A stretch of DNA of 64,000 nt from CAYFWF01 sp964346815 (lineage in GTDB: Bacteria; Acidobacteriota; Aminicenantia; Aminicenantales; Aminicenantaceae), in the NCBI GenBank assembly GCA_964346815.1, contig CAYFWF010000055.1, positions 1 to 64,000 on the forward strand. The letters are read 5' to 3'. A program made the translations under genes and the position numbers. Below the pieces are notes generated by a model, which saw nothing but the letters and a program-made list of their open reading frames with translations, was not told the origin of the DNA and did no database searches. How positions within the stretch are numbered: the first letter of the stretch is position 1; each line of letters opens with the position of its first letter. This document shows, piece by piece, positions 8,405-17,523 of this stretch.

Positions 8405-9316
8405 TTACCGTTTGCCGGATACCTTGTGCAGAATGTTTTTAAGGATGTAAGCAGCCATAGCTGGATTGGCTGCCAATCTTCTTTTGCAGTATGCTGTGGC
8501 ATATTTCCATTTTTCAGCGAAGGGAACATACAGGCGAACCAGGATGCCATTTTTTACTAGCTGATCCTGGAAGTTTTGCTTGGGTACACCCATCAGCATC
8601 TGAGCCTCATATTGGTCTTTTTTTATGTTCAGTCTTTCCGCAGTTTCGATCGCCTCGCTTATAACAGCCTCATCATGGGTTGCGATCTCGGGATAATGCC
8701 CTTCCTTGAAAAGCAGTTCCGTCTGTTCGAGCATCTTTTTCTTCATCTCAGATTTGCTCTGGAGAGCAATTTCCTTTGGTTCGTTGTATATACCAATGCA
8801 AATGCGGATGCGGGCCCTCATATCCCGGAGGGATTTGATGTCTTCATCTGTGCGAAAAAGCCGCGACTGAAGTACTGTGCCAAACGACGGATGTTCTTTA
8901 TGAACAGCCCGGAAGATATCCAGGGTCATATCTGTGAAGTTGTGGTCCTCCATATCCAGAGTCACCGGTATGCCGTATTTTTCGGCCTTGGTTACGATTC
9001 CCTCGATGATCTGACGGCAATTTTCCATTCCCCGATGGCTTCCCAACTGGGTAGGTTTCAAAGAGAGCGTAGCATAATCTTGCCTGCCCAAAGCCTCGAT
9101 GAGCCTTTCATAAACGTTGGCAGTGTATTGGACTTCTTCATCTCTTTCCAGCTCCTCTCCTAAAAGATCTATGGTGGAACAAACCTGTCTCTGGCCCCAG
9201 AAATTTTTAGCCGTTTTAAGAGCGGCTTCAATACTGTCGCCGGCAACGTAGGGGCTAGCAAAAAGTTTAACCAAAGGGGTGGGGGCCAGGTTGATGATAA
9301 AATTTTTTAATCCCAT
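8405..9316 (-). CDS. Proline dehydrogenase (stand-alone PRODH)
   Basis: This FAD enzyme oxidises proline to pyrroline-5-carboxylate. The 303-residue protein corresponds to the PutA PRODH barrel alone. It carries 'YATLSLKPTQLG', the strand 'VTLDMEDHNFTD', 'RIRICIGIYNEP', 'EAQMLMGVP' and the C-terminal 'VRLYVPFAEKWKYA' followed by 'CKRRLAANP', which holds the paired arginines that bind the substrate carboxylate. I choose the ATG at 9316 because AAAGGA lies 7 nt upstream; the frame stays open to 9352. No P5C dehydrogenase is adjacent, so that step must be encoded elsewhere. Confidence 0.9.
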   Translation of the reverse strand: MGLKNFIINLAPTPLVKLFASPYVAGDSIEAALKTAKNFWGQRQVCSTIDLLGEELERDEEVQYTANVYERLIEALGRQDYATLSLKPTQLGSHRGMENCRQIIEGIVTKAEKYGIPVTLDMEDHNFTDMTLDIFRAVHKEHPSFGTVLQSRLFRTDEDIKSLRDMRARIRICIGIYNEPKEIALQSKSEMKKKMLEQTELLFKEGHYPEIATHDEAVISEAIETAERLNIKKDQYEAQMLMGVPKQNFQDQLVKNGILVRLYVPFAEKWKYATAYCKRRLAANPAMAAYILKNILHKVSGKR

Positions 9317-9442
9317 ATGAGAGTCCTTTCCTAATAGGAGACTTGGAGTCACTCATCAGAAAGTACAAACTAAGATATTTTTAGAAAAACATCAAGGAGA
9401 GAAGTTGTTTCTCTTTGTTTTTTCTGGTATGTATAAATTTCC

Positions 9443-10399
9443 ATGAAAGACTGGAGAAGAATTTTCAGAAGGATCCGCAGGATAAAGTTTCCATTCAAAT
9501 TTGTCTATAGTGACTCCTATTGGATGGTGGAACTCGGAAATCATGTGTTTCCTGCCGTAAAGTACAGGATGGTCTATGAAAAGCTTCTGCTCAAAGGAGC
9601 AAAGAAGGAAAATTTTCTAGAACCTGAGCCTGCAGAGGAGCATGACCTTCTCCTGGTTCACACTCCGAAGTATCTGAAAAAGTTGAAATCGGGCAAGCTT
9701 TCCCAAGCAGAGATATTGACCATGGAATTACCCTATACTCCAGAACTGTTGGAATTTGCCCGGCTGATGGTCGGAGGGACCATAAAGGCCGCGGAGACGG
9801 CTTTGGTTGACGGATTGACGGTTCATATAGGAGGAGGATTTCACCATGCTTTCCAGGACCATGGGGAGGGTTTTTGTGTGCTCAATGATGTGGCGGTTGC
9901 TTTAAGAAAGATGCTGAGCGAGAGGCTGATCCAGAGGGGCATGGTTGTGGATTGTGATGTTCATCAAGGAAATGGAACGGCCAAGATCTTTTCTGAAGAC
10001 GAGAGCGTTTTCACTTTTTCGATCCACCAGATGGATATCTATCCTGCTCATAAAGAAGAAGGCTCGATGGATGTGGGACTTTGGTCTGGAGACAGAGATC
10101 AAAAGTATCTTTCGGCTGTCGGGTTTCGTCTTCCCCAATTGTACAGAGATTTCAAACCCGATCTTCTGTTCTATCTCGCAGGAGCCGATCCTTTTGAGAA
10201 GGATCAATTAGGCGGCCTCCAATTGACTTTCGAGGGGCTCAGAAAGAGAGACCGGATCGTTATCGAAGAAGCGCTCGTACACAGGATCCCGACCGTTGTC
10301 CTCTTTGCTGGCGGATATGCCTACGATGTCGAGGATACAGTTGCCATCCATCTGAACACCATCGATATTGCCCAAAAGCTGAAGAGGAAATTCGGTTGA
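9443..10399 (+). CDS. Histone-deacetylase-family (AcuC/HDAC-like) deacetylase
   Basis: A 318-residue zinc amidohydrolase of the arginase/deacetylase fold. The charge-relay histidines are His134-His135 in IGGGFHHAF. Zinc ligands are Asp172 and His174 in DCDVHQGNG and Asp249 in LAGADPFEKDQLGG. A late 'AGGYAYD' supplies the Gly-rich loop of the family. Bacterial members act on acetylated proteins, acetoin-related targets or acetylpolyamines; the substrate here is unknown. No Shine-Dalgarno precedes the ATG, while TATAAA ends 5 nt before it, so translation may be leaderless. It is divergent from proline dehydrogenase and convergent with cutA. Confidence 0.9.
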   Translation: MKDWRRIFRRIRRIKFPFKFVYSDSYWMVELGNHVFPAVKYRMVYEKLLLKGAKKENFLEPEPAEEHDLLLVHTPKYLKKLKSGKLSQAEILTMELPYTPELLEFARLMVGGTIKAAETALVDGLTVHIGGGFHHAFQDHGEGFCVLNDVAVALRKMLSERLIQRGMVVDCDVHQGNGTAKIFSEDESVFTFSIHQMDIYPAHKEEGSMDVGLWSGDRDQKYLSAVGFRLPQLYRDFKPDLLFYLAGADPFEKDQLGGLQLTFEGLRKRDRIVIEEALVHRIPTVVLFAGGYAYDVEDTVAIHLNTIDIAQKLKRKFG

Positions 10400-10403
10400 A
10401 GAT

Positions 10404-10724
10404 TCAGGTTTGAGTTTCTTTGTTCATCCAGTCAATATAAGGCTTGTGCCCTCTGAGTATGGGAAGAGCAATGATTTCAGGAACTTTGTAGGGATGGATT
10501 TGGAGTATTTTGCTTTCCAGTTGACTGTAAAGGGCTGACTTTGTTTTGATAAAAAGAACATATTCCTGTTCCTGAGATATCTTTCCCTCCCACCAAAACA
10601 AGGACTCCACAGGTGATAACTGAGTGACACAGGCGGCAAGCCTGCCTTCGATAATTTTTTCTGCGAGAATTCGTCCCACCTCTATGTCAGGCACAGTAGT
10701 CATAACGAGTATGTATTCGTTCAC
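10404..10724 (-). CDS. cutA: Divalent-cation tolerance protein CutA
   Basis: A 106-residue protein of the trimeric, PII-like CutA family. It shows the family features 'YILVMTTVPD', 'AEKIIEGRLAACVTQL', 'SLFWWEGKI' and the C-terminal 'HPYKVPEIIALPI'. CutA was named for copper tolerance in E. coli, but its true role is unsettled. The start is a GTG with AGGAGG seven bases upstream. It ends 4 bp from the convergent HDAC-like gene. Confidence 0.95.
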   Translation of the reverse strand: MNEYILVMTTVPDIEVGRILAEKIIEGRLAACVTQLSPVESLFWWEGKISQEQEYVLFIKTKSALYSQLESKILQIHPYKVPEIIALPILRGHKPYIDWMNKETQT

Positions 10725-10777
10725 TTCAGAACCTCCTGTTTTTTACGCGTTAATACAGGATAGTTATGGGAAAACCG

Positions 10778-12007
10778 CTATTCCTGTAAAAAAATATGAG
10801 CGAACACCTTTGCGTCCCCCATCATGTTGTCGATGACACAGTACTCGTTAGGTTGATGAGCGGTTTCTTCGACTTTGGCCCAGCAGGCGGCCTCATAATC
10901 TGCTCTCCGAAATAGGGCTGCGACGGTACCGCCCCCTATTCCAGTCGGTTTCCCATCCTTTTTGTAGATATCTCTTATGGCCTTTTGCAGTGCTTTGACT
11001 ACTTTTGCATCTGGCGAAGTGGGTGGAGCGGCCGGTGCCTCCTGCACCGCCTCAATTGAAATTTCCACTTTGAATTCCTTCTCGATTTTTTCAGTCATGC
11101 TCTCGATATTTTTCATGACATCTTCAAGACGAAATTTTGGAAGTATACGGCAGTCCATGTAAAAAATATCTTCTCCGGGGATGGTGTTGATGTTAGGAAC
11201 ATTTGGCTCTTTTTTGGTTGGTTCGAATGTCGAGACAGGTGGATCGAAGAGATGATCTTTGTCAGTAAAGATCTTGTAAAGATTGTTGAGTTCTGTGACC
11301 AGAAATGATGCAGCTCTGAAACTGTTTATTCCCTTCTCGGGAGTTGATCCGTGAGCTTGGACCCCTTGGGTTTTGAACTTGAGCCAAAGGATGCTTTTTT
11401 CTGCAACCTCGATCATGGTTCCGTCTTTGTTTCCTGCATCTGGAACGATGATCAAATCCTGTTTCCTGAAAGGATTGGATTTTTGAATCACGTAATCAAT
11501 CCCTTTTTCGCTTCCGGTCTCCTCATCCGCCACGAGCGCGATTCCTACATCATAGTTGGGCTCGATTCCTTCCGAATGAAGGGCTTTGACGGCGTAGAGT
11601 GAGGCCACCATGTCCTGCTGGTTGTCTTCAACACCACGTCCGTAAATTTTACCCTCTTGAACCCAAGCCTTAAAGGGGTTGCCGTTCCAGAGTTTAAGTT
11701 CTCCAGGAGGGACGACGTCCATGTGGGTCATGACCCAGATGGTTTTTGCCGAACTCTTTCCTTTGTAGAGAGCGAGAATATTGGGGCGGTATCCTTCGGG
11801 AGCATCGAGGTCCTGAGCTCTTATGACCTCGATATCAATGAATCCATTTCCCTTTATAAATTCAAGCAGAACCTCTGCTTTTTTACCTTCTCCCTCTCCT
11901 CCGCTTGAGGGAGAAATCGCAGGATAGGAGCAGAGCTTGATCTGCAGGTCGATCATCTCATTGCGAAAAGAGTCGATTCTATCAAATATTCCATTCATTA
12001 TGTTCAT
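10778..12007 (-). CDS. M20-family metallopeptidase (dipeptidase/deacylase type)
   Basis: A 409-residue zinc peptidase of the ArgE/DapE/ACY1/CPG2 group. The first metal site is in WVMTHMDVVPPGE (His and catalytic Asp). Next comes the bridging Asp in YGRGVEDNQQDMVA, then 'LVADEETGSEKG' with the catalytic Glu pair. A dimerisation domain follows, containing 'KTQGVQAHGSTPEKG', and a C-terminal His lies in 'KVEETAHQPNEYC'. The open frame extends to 12124, but the ATG at 12007 has AAAGGAGAG eight bases upstream and gives the normal family N-terminus. It probably hydrolyses small peptides or N-acyl amino acids in the cytoplasm. Confidence 0.9.
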   Translation of the reverse strand: MNIMNGIFDRIDSFRNEMIDLQIKLCSYPAISPSSGGEGEGKKAEVLLEFIKGNGFIDIEVIRAQDLDAPEGYRPNILALYKGKSSAKTIWVMTHMDVVPPGELKLWNGNPFKAWVQEGKIYGRGVEDNQQDMVASLYAVKALHSEGIEPNYDVGIALVADEETGSEKGIDYVIQKSNPFRKQDLIIVPDAGNKDGTMIEVAEKSILWLKFKTQGVQAHGSTPEKGINSFRAASFLVTELNNLYKIFTDKDHLFDPPVSTFEPTKKEPNVPNINTIPGEDIFYMDCRILPKFRLEDVMKNIESMTEKIEKEFKVEISIEAVQEAPAAPPTSPDAKVVKALQKAIRDIYKKDGKPTGIGGGTVAALFRRADYEAACWAKVEETAHQPNEYCVIDNMMGDAKVFAHIFLQE

Positions 12008-12192
12008 ACCGCTCTCCTTTATTAGGGAGATGATAACACCGCAGTAGCCAAGAAGCAAGAATTTGTTGAGTCCTGACTTAAGTCCTTTCTCTGTTCGATG
12101 AGGTGGACTCTTGACTTTAAACATTTGGTTTGGGTAAAAGAAAGATGCTCGATGGATTCAGAGCTATGTCCAGAGTCAATAACTGATCCCTG

Positions 12193-13002
12193 ATGAAGTG
12201 CTTTCTGATCGTTCTTCTCAATCGCTTAGGGCTGGTTCCTTTTGTCCAAGATAGGTATCAAAGTCTGAAGTACGGTGTGAATTTCTCCTTGAAGGCAGAG
12301 AACAGAAGGTTTGTAAAGAGAGGCGCTCCGGATGGGCTTCCGCTTCCTTCTCCTCGTATGGTCAACCTGGTTGCTGGCCATTTCGATATCAGGGAATTTT
12401 ATGAAAACGGTCTTCTGGGAGCGAATTGCATTCGGCACTTGCTGGGAAAAAACGATCTGGAAATGGATGGATTCTCTTCTATCTTGGATTTTGGCTGTGG
12501 CTGCGGCCGTATCATCAGGCATTGGAAGAGTCTGAGAGGTCCTCAAATCTACGGTTCTGATTCCAATAGCCGGTTGGTGCAGTGGTGTTCCAAAAATCTT
12601 TTCTTTGCGGAATTTGAAGTCAATAGACCTCATCCTCCTTTAGTTTATCGGTCGGAGACATTCACGTTTGTCTATGCTATATCTGTATTTACCCATTTAT
12701 CCTCGGACTTACAGAAGCCCTGGATGCAGGAGCTTTGGCGCGTCCTCAGACCAGGAGGATATCTCCTGCTGACCGTTCATGGCAAGAGCCGCCTCCCGCA
12801 GCTCGGACCTGAGGATAGAGAAAAGTTCAATGCCGGTCATCTGGTTACGGTTAGGGAGAAATATTCGGGAACCAACATATGCGGAGCCTTTCACCCCTAT
12901 AAATTCGTTCGAGAGACTCTGGCGGAAGGATTTGTTATTGTCGACTTTTTGCCCCGGGGAGCCAAGGATGCCAATCAAGATATGTATCTGCTCCAGAAAT
13001 GA
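12193..13002 (+). CDS. Class I SAM-dependent methyltransferase
   Basis: A 269-residue protein with a central Rossmann methyltransferase domain. Motif I is ILDFGCGCGRIIRHW, the acidic end of strand 2 is in 'YGSDSNS', and the post-motif helix is in 'VYAISVFTHLSSD'. Motif III is 'LWRVLRPGGYLLLTVHG'. It lies at the head of the polysaccharide cluster, so a sugar or lipid-linked glycan is the likeliest acceptor. There are 177 bp and a new promoter before the first glycosyltransferase, so co-transcription is uncertain. No clear ribosome binding site is seen at its ATG. Confidence 0.8.
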   Translation: MKCFLIVLLNRLGLVPFVQDRYQSLKYGVNFSLKAENRRFVKRGAPDGLPLPSPRMVNLVAGHFDIREFYENGLLGANCIRHLLGKNDLEMDGFSSILDFGCGCGRIIRHWKSLRGPQIYGSDSNSRLVQWCSKNLFFAEFEVNRPHPPLVYRSETFTFVYAISVFTHLSSDLQKPWMQELWRVLRPGGYLLLTVHGKSRLPQLGPEDREKFNAGHLVTVREKYSGTNICGAFHPYKFVRETLAEGFVIVDFLPRGAKDANQDMYLLQK

Positions 13003-13142
13003 TTGCTTTCCTCCAGTCCTCCAGCCGGGCTATGCCTGCTCGATTTTGGTTTGAAGCTCTGTGGAGATACCACTTCGAGTCGAATCGGTTCAGAAGTTCT
13101 TTCGTTTCATAGGTTTGGACATTTCAGCGCCACTTGCTTCTC

Positions 13143-13171
13143 TTGACTTTTCATCCCTATGGACATACATT
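13143..13171 (+). promoter_or_regulatory. Promoter placed for leaderless start of first glycosyltransferase
   Basis: TTGACT (13143-13148), a 17-bp spacer, and TACATT (13166-13171). The -10 ends 8 nt before the ATG at 13180, so transcription should begin at or next to the start codon. No ribosome binding site is present. Confidence 0.5.
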
Positions 13172-13179
13172 ACCCCCAA

Positions 13180-14313
13180 ATGCGCATCGGCTTCGATATC
13201 CGTCCCTTTCTGAGAGAGGAAACAGGAGTTGGAGTGTATTTTAGAAATCTCCTTTTTTCTCTGGCCAAAGTCGACAAAACCAACGAATATTTTCTCTTTT
13301 CGTCATCGTTGAAAGACAGGTTCGATCCAAAAAAGATTCCGCCCTTGGAAAAGAAACACTTCCGGGAGTTTTCCTATCCAGTGAAAATGATAAATTTCTT
13401 CTGGCAGGGCTTGGGATGGCCTCCTTTGGATTTTTTTTTCAAGAAGAAGCTGGATTTGACCCATTCTCCGATTCCTTTGCCCTTACCGACCAAAGGAAAA
13501 AAGATCGTTACGGTCTATGACATTTTTTTTCTAGATTTTCCAGAGTTGGCGGATAAGGAAGCCAGACGAAGTTTTGCCCAGAGGATGAAGAGTGCCATGG
13601 AAAGGGCGGACGGGATTGTGACCATATCCCGTTTCACTGCACGACAGATTATGGAGAGATTTGGTACAGAGAGGGAAAGAATAAAGATCGTTTATCCTGG
13701 AATTGACCGGTCATTTTGGGAAAACGTGGAACAAAAAAGACTCGAACAGACCAAAGCTGCCTATGATCTTCCTTCTGATTTTTTACTTTTTGTAGGTGCT
13801 TCTGAACAAAGAAAAAATCTTTTGAATCTATTGGAAGCCTTAACGATTATTCATGCTCGATACAGGAAAATAGCTTTGTTGCTCATAGGACCGAAAGGCA
13901 GGGACTTTAAAAATGTCCGAGCAAAAATTCAAGAGCTTGAACTTTCGTCTTGGGTAATGATGGTCGGTTATACGAATGATAAAGAACTCAAAAACTTCTA
14001 CTGGCTGTCTTCTGCTTTTATCTATCCTTCTTTATGGGAAGGATTTGGGATTCCTCTCCTTGAAGCCATGGCTTGTGGGATTCCGGTGGTGACATCTCAA
14101 ACGTCTGCACTTCCGGAAACGGGAGGAGAAGCTGTTGTCTATTGCGATCCCAAGGATCCTGAGGATATTGCAGAGAAGGCGATCCGGGTTTTGGAGGACA
14201 ACAGCCTCAGAGAGAAGCTTATATCAGCGGGCAAGAGAAGGATTCAGTCTTTCGGATGGGAAAATGCAGCATATGAAGCGTTGCGTTTTTATGAGTCCGT
14301 TGTGGAACGATGA
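13180..14313 (+). CDS. Glycosyltransferase, GT4 family
   Basis: A 377-residue GT-B retaining glycosyltransferase. The N-terminal domain starts 'MRIGFDIRPFLREETGVGVY', the usual Gly-rich acceptor-side loop. The C-terminal domain has 'FVGASEQRKNLLNLLEAL' and the nucleotide-sugar site 'YPSLWEGFGIPLLEAMACG' with the E-x7-E pair. An in-frame ATG at 13159 is possible, but the promoter geometry and family N-terminus favour 13180. A run of nine T at 13431-13439 is read in frame here. It overlaps the next glycosyltransferase by 4 bp. The sugar and acceptor are unknown. Confidence 0.88.
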   Translation: MRIGFDIRPFLREETGVGVYFRNLLFSLAKVDKTNEYFLFSSSLKDRFDPKKIPPLEKKHFREFSYPVKMINFFWQGLGWPPLDFFFKKKLDLTHSPIPLPLPTKGKKIVTVYDIFFLDFPELADKEARRSFAQRMKSAMERADGIVTISRFTARQIMERFGTERERIKIVYPGIDRSFWENVEQKRLEQTKAAYDLPSDFLLFVGASEQRKNLLNLLEALTIIHARYRKIALLLIGPKGRDFKNVRAKIQELELSSWVMMVGYTNDKELKNFYWLSSAFIYPSLWEGFGIPLLEAMACGIPVVTSQTSALPETGGEAVVYCDPKDPEDIAEKAIRVLEDNSLREKLISAGKRRIQSFGWENAAYEALRFYESVVER

Positions 14314-15479
14314 AAAGAAACATTCTTTTTGTTTCACACTCTGCGGAACTCTATGGTGCCGAACGAGTGCTCCTCTGGACCATCGGAGGCTTGAACAAAG
14401 AAAAGTTCCATCCTATTCTTGTCCTTCCCAGATCAGGCTTCCTCGGAGAATTGGCGAATAAATGGGGAGCAGAGACCTTTTATGTGCCATCGAAATGGTG
14501 GATCACAGAGAAAGGGAAAATCTGGAAACAGCCCTTTTCCTGGCTGTGGAACTTGAAGAGCTTAGTCCAGATATGCCGACTGATTGAAAGGAAGAAAATC
14601 GATCTGGTCTTTTCTAATTCTGCGGTAAACTTCTCAGGGGCCTTGGCTGCAAAATGGAAGAAGGTCCCGCACATCTGGAGCGTACATGAAATCTTAGAAG
14701 GGCCGAGCTCTCCCGTAAGCTTTCTGTTCAGCAAAAAGGCATTATTAGGGATCATATCTGCTCTCTCTACCAGAATAATCGTCTATTCGGACACCACAGG
14801 ACGCCCCTTTAAAAAGAAATATAAACTGCGGAAAGTCCGCATGGGGGTAAGAGGAGACCAGAAGGAGGGAGTCTCCAGCCGCACACTCCGTCGAAGATTT
14901 GGATTTGACCCCGGGGATTTTGTGATTGGAGTTGTGGGAAAGATCTATCCGGAGAAAGGCCAGAAGGAAATCGTTGAAGCCGTAAATATGGTTGTAAAAA
15001 CCTATCCTCGAGTGAGACTTATGATCGTTGGGGAGGTGAGGAATTCAAGCTATCAAAGAAAAATTCAAAAATATATTTCGAGAAACCATCTGGAAAAGCA
15101 TGTGGTCGTAACAGGATATCACCCAGATATCTATCCTCTTCTATCCATGCTCAACCTGCTGGTTGTAGCCTCCAATGTCGAGTCGTTTGGCCGGGTGGCT
15201 CTGGAAGCCATGGCTGCGAGGACTCCCGTGCTTGCAGTCAGAAGAGGGGGGATTTCAGAGGTCATTTCCCCTGGAGAAGACGGATTTTTAGTGGAATCCA
15301 GAAATCCGAAGGCTTTGGCACGAGGGATCTGTTCGATTCTCGAGAATCCAGAGCATGCTTCAAAGATTGTCGAGAGAGGCTACCAGAAAGTCCGGGAGAA
15401 GCATTCTCTCGAGAATCAGATGAGAAGGACTGAGGAAGTCCTCTGGGAATGCCTGGAATCGAAAGAAGGAGATCGGTGA
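14310..15479 (+). CDS. Glycosyltransferase, GT4 family
   Basis: A 389-residue GT-B glycosyltransferase. The N-terminal half opens 'NILFVSHSAELYGAERVLL', with the Gly-Ala-Glu loop typical of GT4 acceptor domains. The C-terminal half contains 'VVGKIYPEKGQKEIVEA' and the E-x7-E donor site 'VESFGRVALEAMAARTPVLA'. Its ATG overlaps the previous stop (ATGA), so the two are translationally coupled. It likely adds a sugar to a lipid-linked repeat unit on the cytoplasmic face of the membrane. Confidence 0.88.
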   Translation: MKRNILFVSHSAELYGAERVLLWTIGGLNKEKFHPILVLPRSGFLGELANKWGAETFYVPSKWWITEKGKIWKQPFSWLWNLKSLVQICRLIERKKIDLVFSNSAVNFSGALAAKWKKVPHIWSVHEILEGPSSPVSFLFSKKALLGIISALSTRIIVYSDTTGRPFKKKYKLRKVRMGVRGDQKEGVSSRTLRRRFGFDPGDFVIGVVGKIYPEKGQKEIVEAVNMVVKTYPRVRLMIVGEVRNSSYQRKIQKYISRNHLEKHVVVTGYHPDIYPLLSMLNLLVVASNVESFGRVALEAMAARTPVLAVRRGGISEVISPGEDGFLVESRNPKALARGICSILENPEHASKIVERGYQKVREKHSLENQMRRTEEVLWECLESKEGDR

Positions 15480-15537
15480 CACAAATTCAGAGGTCATCCT
15501 CGAAGGGAAGAGGACTTACTCGGAGAAAGGAAATGAG

Positions 15538-16443
15538 GTGAAGGATCTCTCAGTCATCATAGTGAATCATAACAACCGGTCCTTCCTTATTGAAACGCTG
15601 AACAATCTATCCAAGGGCCTGGATTCTCTACGCCATGAAGTCATAGTCGTGGACAATGCCTCGAGGGACGGTTCATTAGAGATGGTGGAACGAGATTTTC
15701 CCTGGATCAAGCGAATAGCTCTGCCTGAGAATGTTGGTTTCGCCCGAGCGAACAACGTGGGAGCCAGACAGGCCTCAGGGCAATATCTGTTTCTTCTGAA
15801 TAATGATACTTACGTCCCGTTTGGCGCGATTCAGAAGCTGCTCGAGTTGAAGACCGAGCATCCTGAATTTGGCATAGTCGCTCCCGTCGTCCTCAATCCC
15901 GACGAAACCCTCCAGCTTTCTTGGGGAAAGGACCTTCATTTGTTCTCGGAGCTTTTTCTGAAATACTTTGCTGATAAGTGGTATAGGTGGCGATTTAAAA
16001 GGAAAAGAGGGAGGATAGACTGGGACGTGGATTGGGTGAGCGGCGCTTGCTTTTTGATCGAACGAGCGCTGTTCCAACGGATCGGAGGCTTTGATGAAAA
16101 CTTTTTCCTGTATATAGAAGATGCAGATTTATGCCGGCGCATCAGGCAACTGGGTTACCTGATTCATTTGACTTCAGAAGCTTGGATCATTCATTATCAG
16201 GGTCAGTCCGTTTCCCATTATCCAGGTCGATTCCTCCATGAGGCAAAGCGGAGTCAGCTTTATTATTATTCCAAGCACAACGGGCGATGCTCTGCCGCAC
16301 TCCTGCGCTTCTACCTTCTCCTCCGCTTTTCTTTCAAGACGAGCATCGCTCGTTTAAGTGGCAATCCACAAAAACAGAAAATATACGCTGAGGTGTTCTC
16401 TGTTATCAAGGAGTTTCAGTATGAACATTCTACTCGATGCTAG
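15538..16443 (+). CDS. Glycosyltransferase, GT2 family (rhamnosyltransferase-like)
   Basis: A 301-residue GT-A inverting glycosyltransferase. It starts 'LSVIIVNHNNRSFLIETL', has the acidic donor motif in 'YLFLLNNDTYVP' and the catalytic region 'GFDENFFLYIEDADLCRRI', an arrangement typical of WbbL-like rhamnosyltransferases. The start is a GTG with GAAATGAG just upstream, so the signal is modest. Its last 23 bp overlap the next gene. In this cluster it would extend the repeat unit of an exopolysaccharide or O-antigen. Confidence 0.87.
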   Translation: MKDLSVIIVNHNNRSFLIETLNNLSKGLDSLRHEVIVVDNASRDGSLEMVERDFPWIKRIALPENVGFARANNVGARQASGQYLFLLNNDTYVPFGAIQKLLELKTEHPEFGIVAPVVLNPDETLQLSWGKDLHLFSELFLKYFADKWYRWRFKRKRGRIDWDVDWVSGACFLIERALFQRIGGFDENFFLYIEDADLCRRIRQLGYLIHLTSEAWIIHYQGQSVSHYPGRFLHEAKRSQLYYYSKHNGRCSAALLRFYLLLRFSFKTSIARLSGNPQKQKIYAEVFSVIKEFQYEHSTRC

Positions 16444-17491
16444 AAAAATTGAAGATTACGGGATAGGTGCCTATATCCAGAATCTCTTCCAGGGGATTGC
16501 TGATTCCGGAATGTTTGCGTGCCGAGCGATCCACCTGAGAGGAACGAGATATATCGATTTGCCTCCTGAATCATACATTCCGGTCTCCTCTAAGAACTAT
16601 GACTGGAGAGAGCACCTGGAAATTCCACTTAAGATCAGCAGGATGAAAGATTTTTATTATTTTTCTCCCCATTACGTCTTCCCTCTGTTTGTCAGAAACA
16701 AGCTTCTCGTCACTGTCCATGATTTGATCCATTTCAAGTTTCCTCGTTTGTTCCGCCCATCTTTCCGGGTGGGAGTGGGGAAGTTTTTTATGCGGCAGGT
16801 CAAAAAGAGAGCCGCTCTTGTTTTTACTGTTTCACAGACCACAAAGCAGGACCTTCAGGAAATATTTGGCTTCGAAGATCACAGGATTAAGGTGATCTAT
16901 AACGGGGTATCCGATTCCTTTTTCCAGAGTACGCTCCAGATTTCAGGACTGGCTTTTCCTTATATCCTCTACACAGGAAACCTGAAGCCGCATAAGAATT
17001 TGTCCACCCTTTTGAGAGCTTTTTCTTTGATAAAGGACCGCTTCCCGGAACTGCGGCTGGTTCTTGTAGGCGTAAAGCCCGATAATACTTTTTATCAGCT
17101 TATGAGGGATTTGGGACTTAAGCGAAGGATTGTCATCAAGGGATATCAGCCTGAAGAAAATGTGATCCGTTTTCTGGACGGGGCCGAATTTTTCGTTTTT
17201 CCTTCCCTTTATGAAGGATTCGGTTTGCCTCCGTTAGAGGCCATGGCTAGAAGGAAAGCGGTCATCAGCAGCCCAGGAGGAAGCCTCCATGAAATCTTGG
17301 GCGATAGTGCTCTTTATTTTCGACCAGATTCCGCTGAAGAATTGGCTGAAAAAATATCGCTGTTTATGGAGGACACGAATTTGAGAGAGGACTACGAAAA
17401 AAAGGGATTTGAACACTGTACGAAATTCCGCTGGGAGAAAACCGTCCAGGAGTATATGGAAGCGTTGAGCCCGTTCAGCATGTCTGATTGA
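16421..17491 (+). CDS. Glycosyltransferase, GT4 family
   Basis: A 356-residue GT-B enzyme starting 'MNILLDARKIEDYGIGAYIQ', the common opening of mannosyltransferase-like GT4 proteins. Downstream are 'ILYTGNLKPHKNLSTLLRAF' and the donor site 'FPSLYEGFGLPPLEAMARR'. The open frame extends to 16358, but the ATG at 16421 has AAGGAG seven bases before it and yields the standard N-terminus. It overlaps the end of the preceding GT2 gene. Confidence 0.88.
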   Translation: MNILLDARKIEDYGIGAYIQNLFQGIADSGMFACRAIHLRGTRYIDLPPESYIPVSSKNYDWREHLEIPLKISRMKDFYYFSPHYVFPLFVRNKLLVTVHDLIHFKFPRLFRPSFRVGVGKFFMRQVKKRAALVFTVSQTTKQDLQEIFGFEDHRIKVIYNGVSDSFFQSTLQISGLAFPYILYTGNLKPHKNLSTLLRAFSLIKDRFPELRLVLVGVKPDNTFYQLMRDLGLKRRIVIKGYQPEENVIRFLDGAEFFVFPSLYEGFGLPPLEAMARRKAVISSPGGSLHEILGDSALYFRPDSAEELAEKISLFMEDTNLREDYEKKGFEHCTKFRWEKTVQEYMEALSPFSMSD

Positions 17492-17516
17492 CAAAAAAAA
17501 ATGCCCTTTTTATAAT
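17488..17516 (+). promoter_or_regulatory. Perfect consensus sigma-70 promoter inside the glycosyltransferase operon
   Basis: TTGACA (17488-17493), exactly 17 bp, TATAAT (17511-17516). Both hexamers are perfect and the spacer is optimal. The -35 overlaps the stop codon of the upstream gene. The -10 ends 7 nt before the ATG at 17524, which puts the transcription start at the start codon. Confidence 0.85.
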
Positions 17517-17523
17517 CTCCCCG

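Noticed and set aside
13431..13439. T9 run in a glycosyltransferase as a second frameshift
   Set aside because: The run is decoded in frame (Asp-Phe-Phe-Phe-Lys) and the protein is continuous on both sides.
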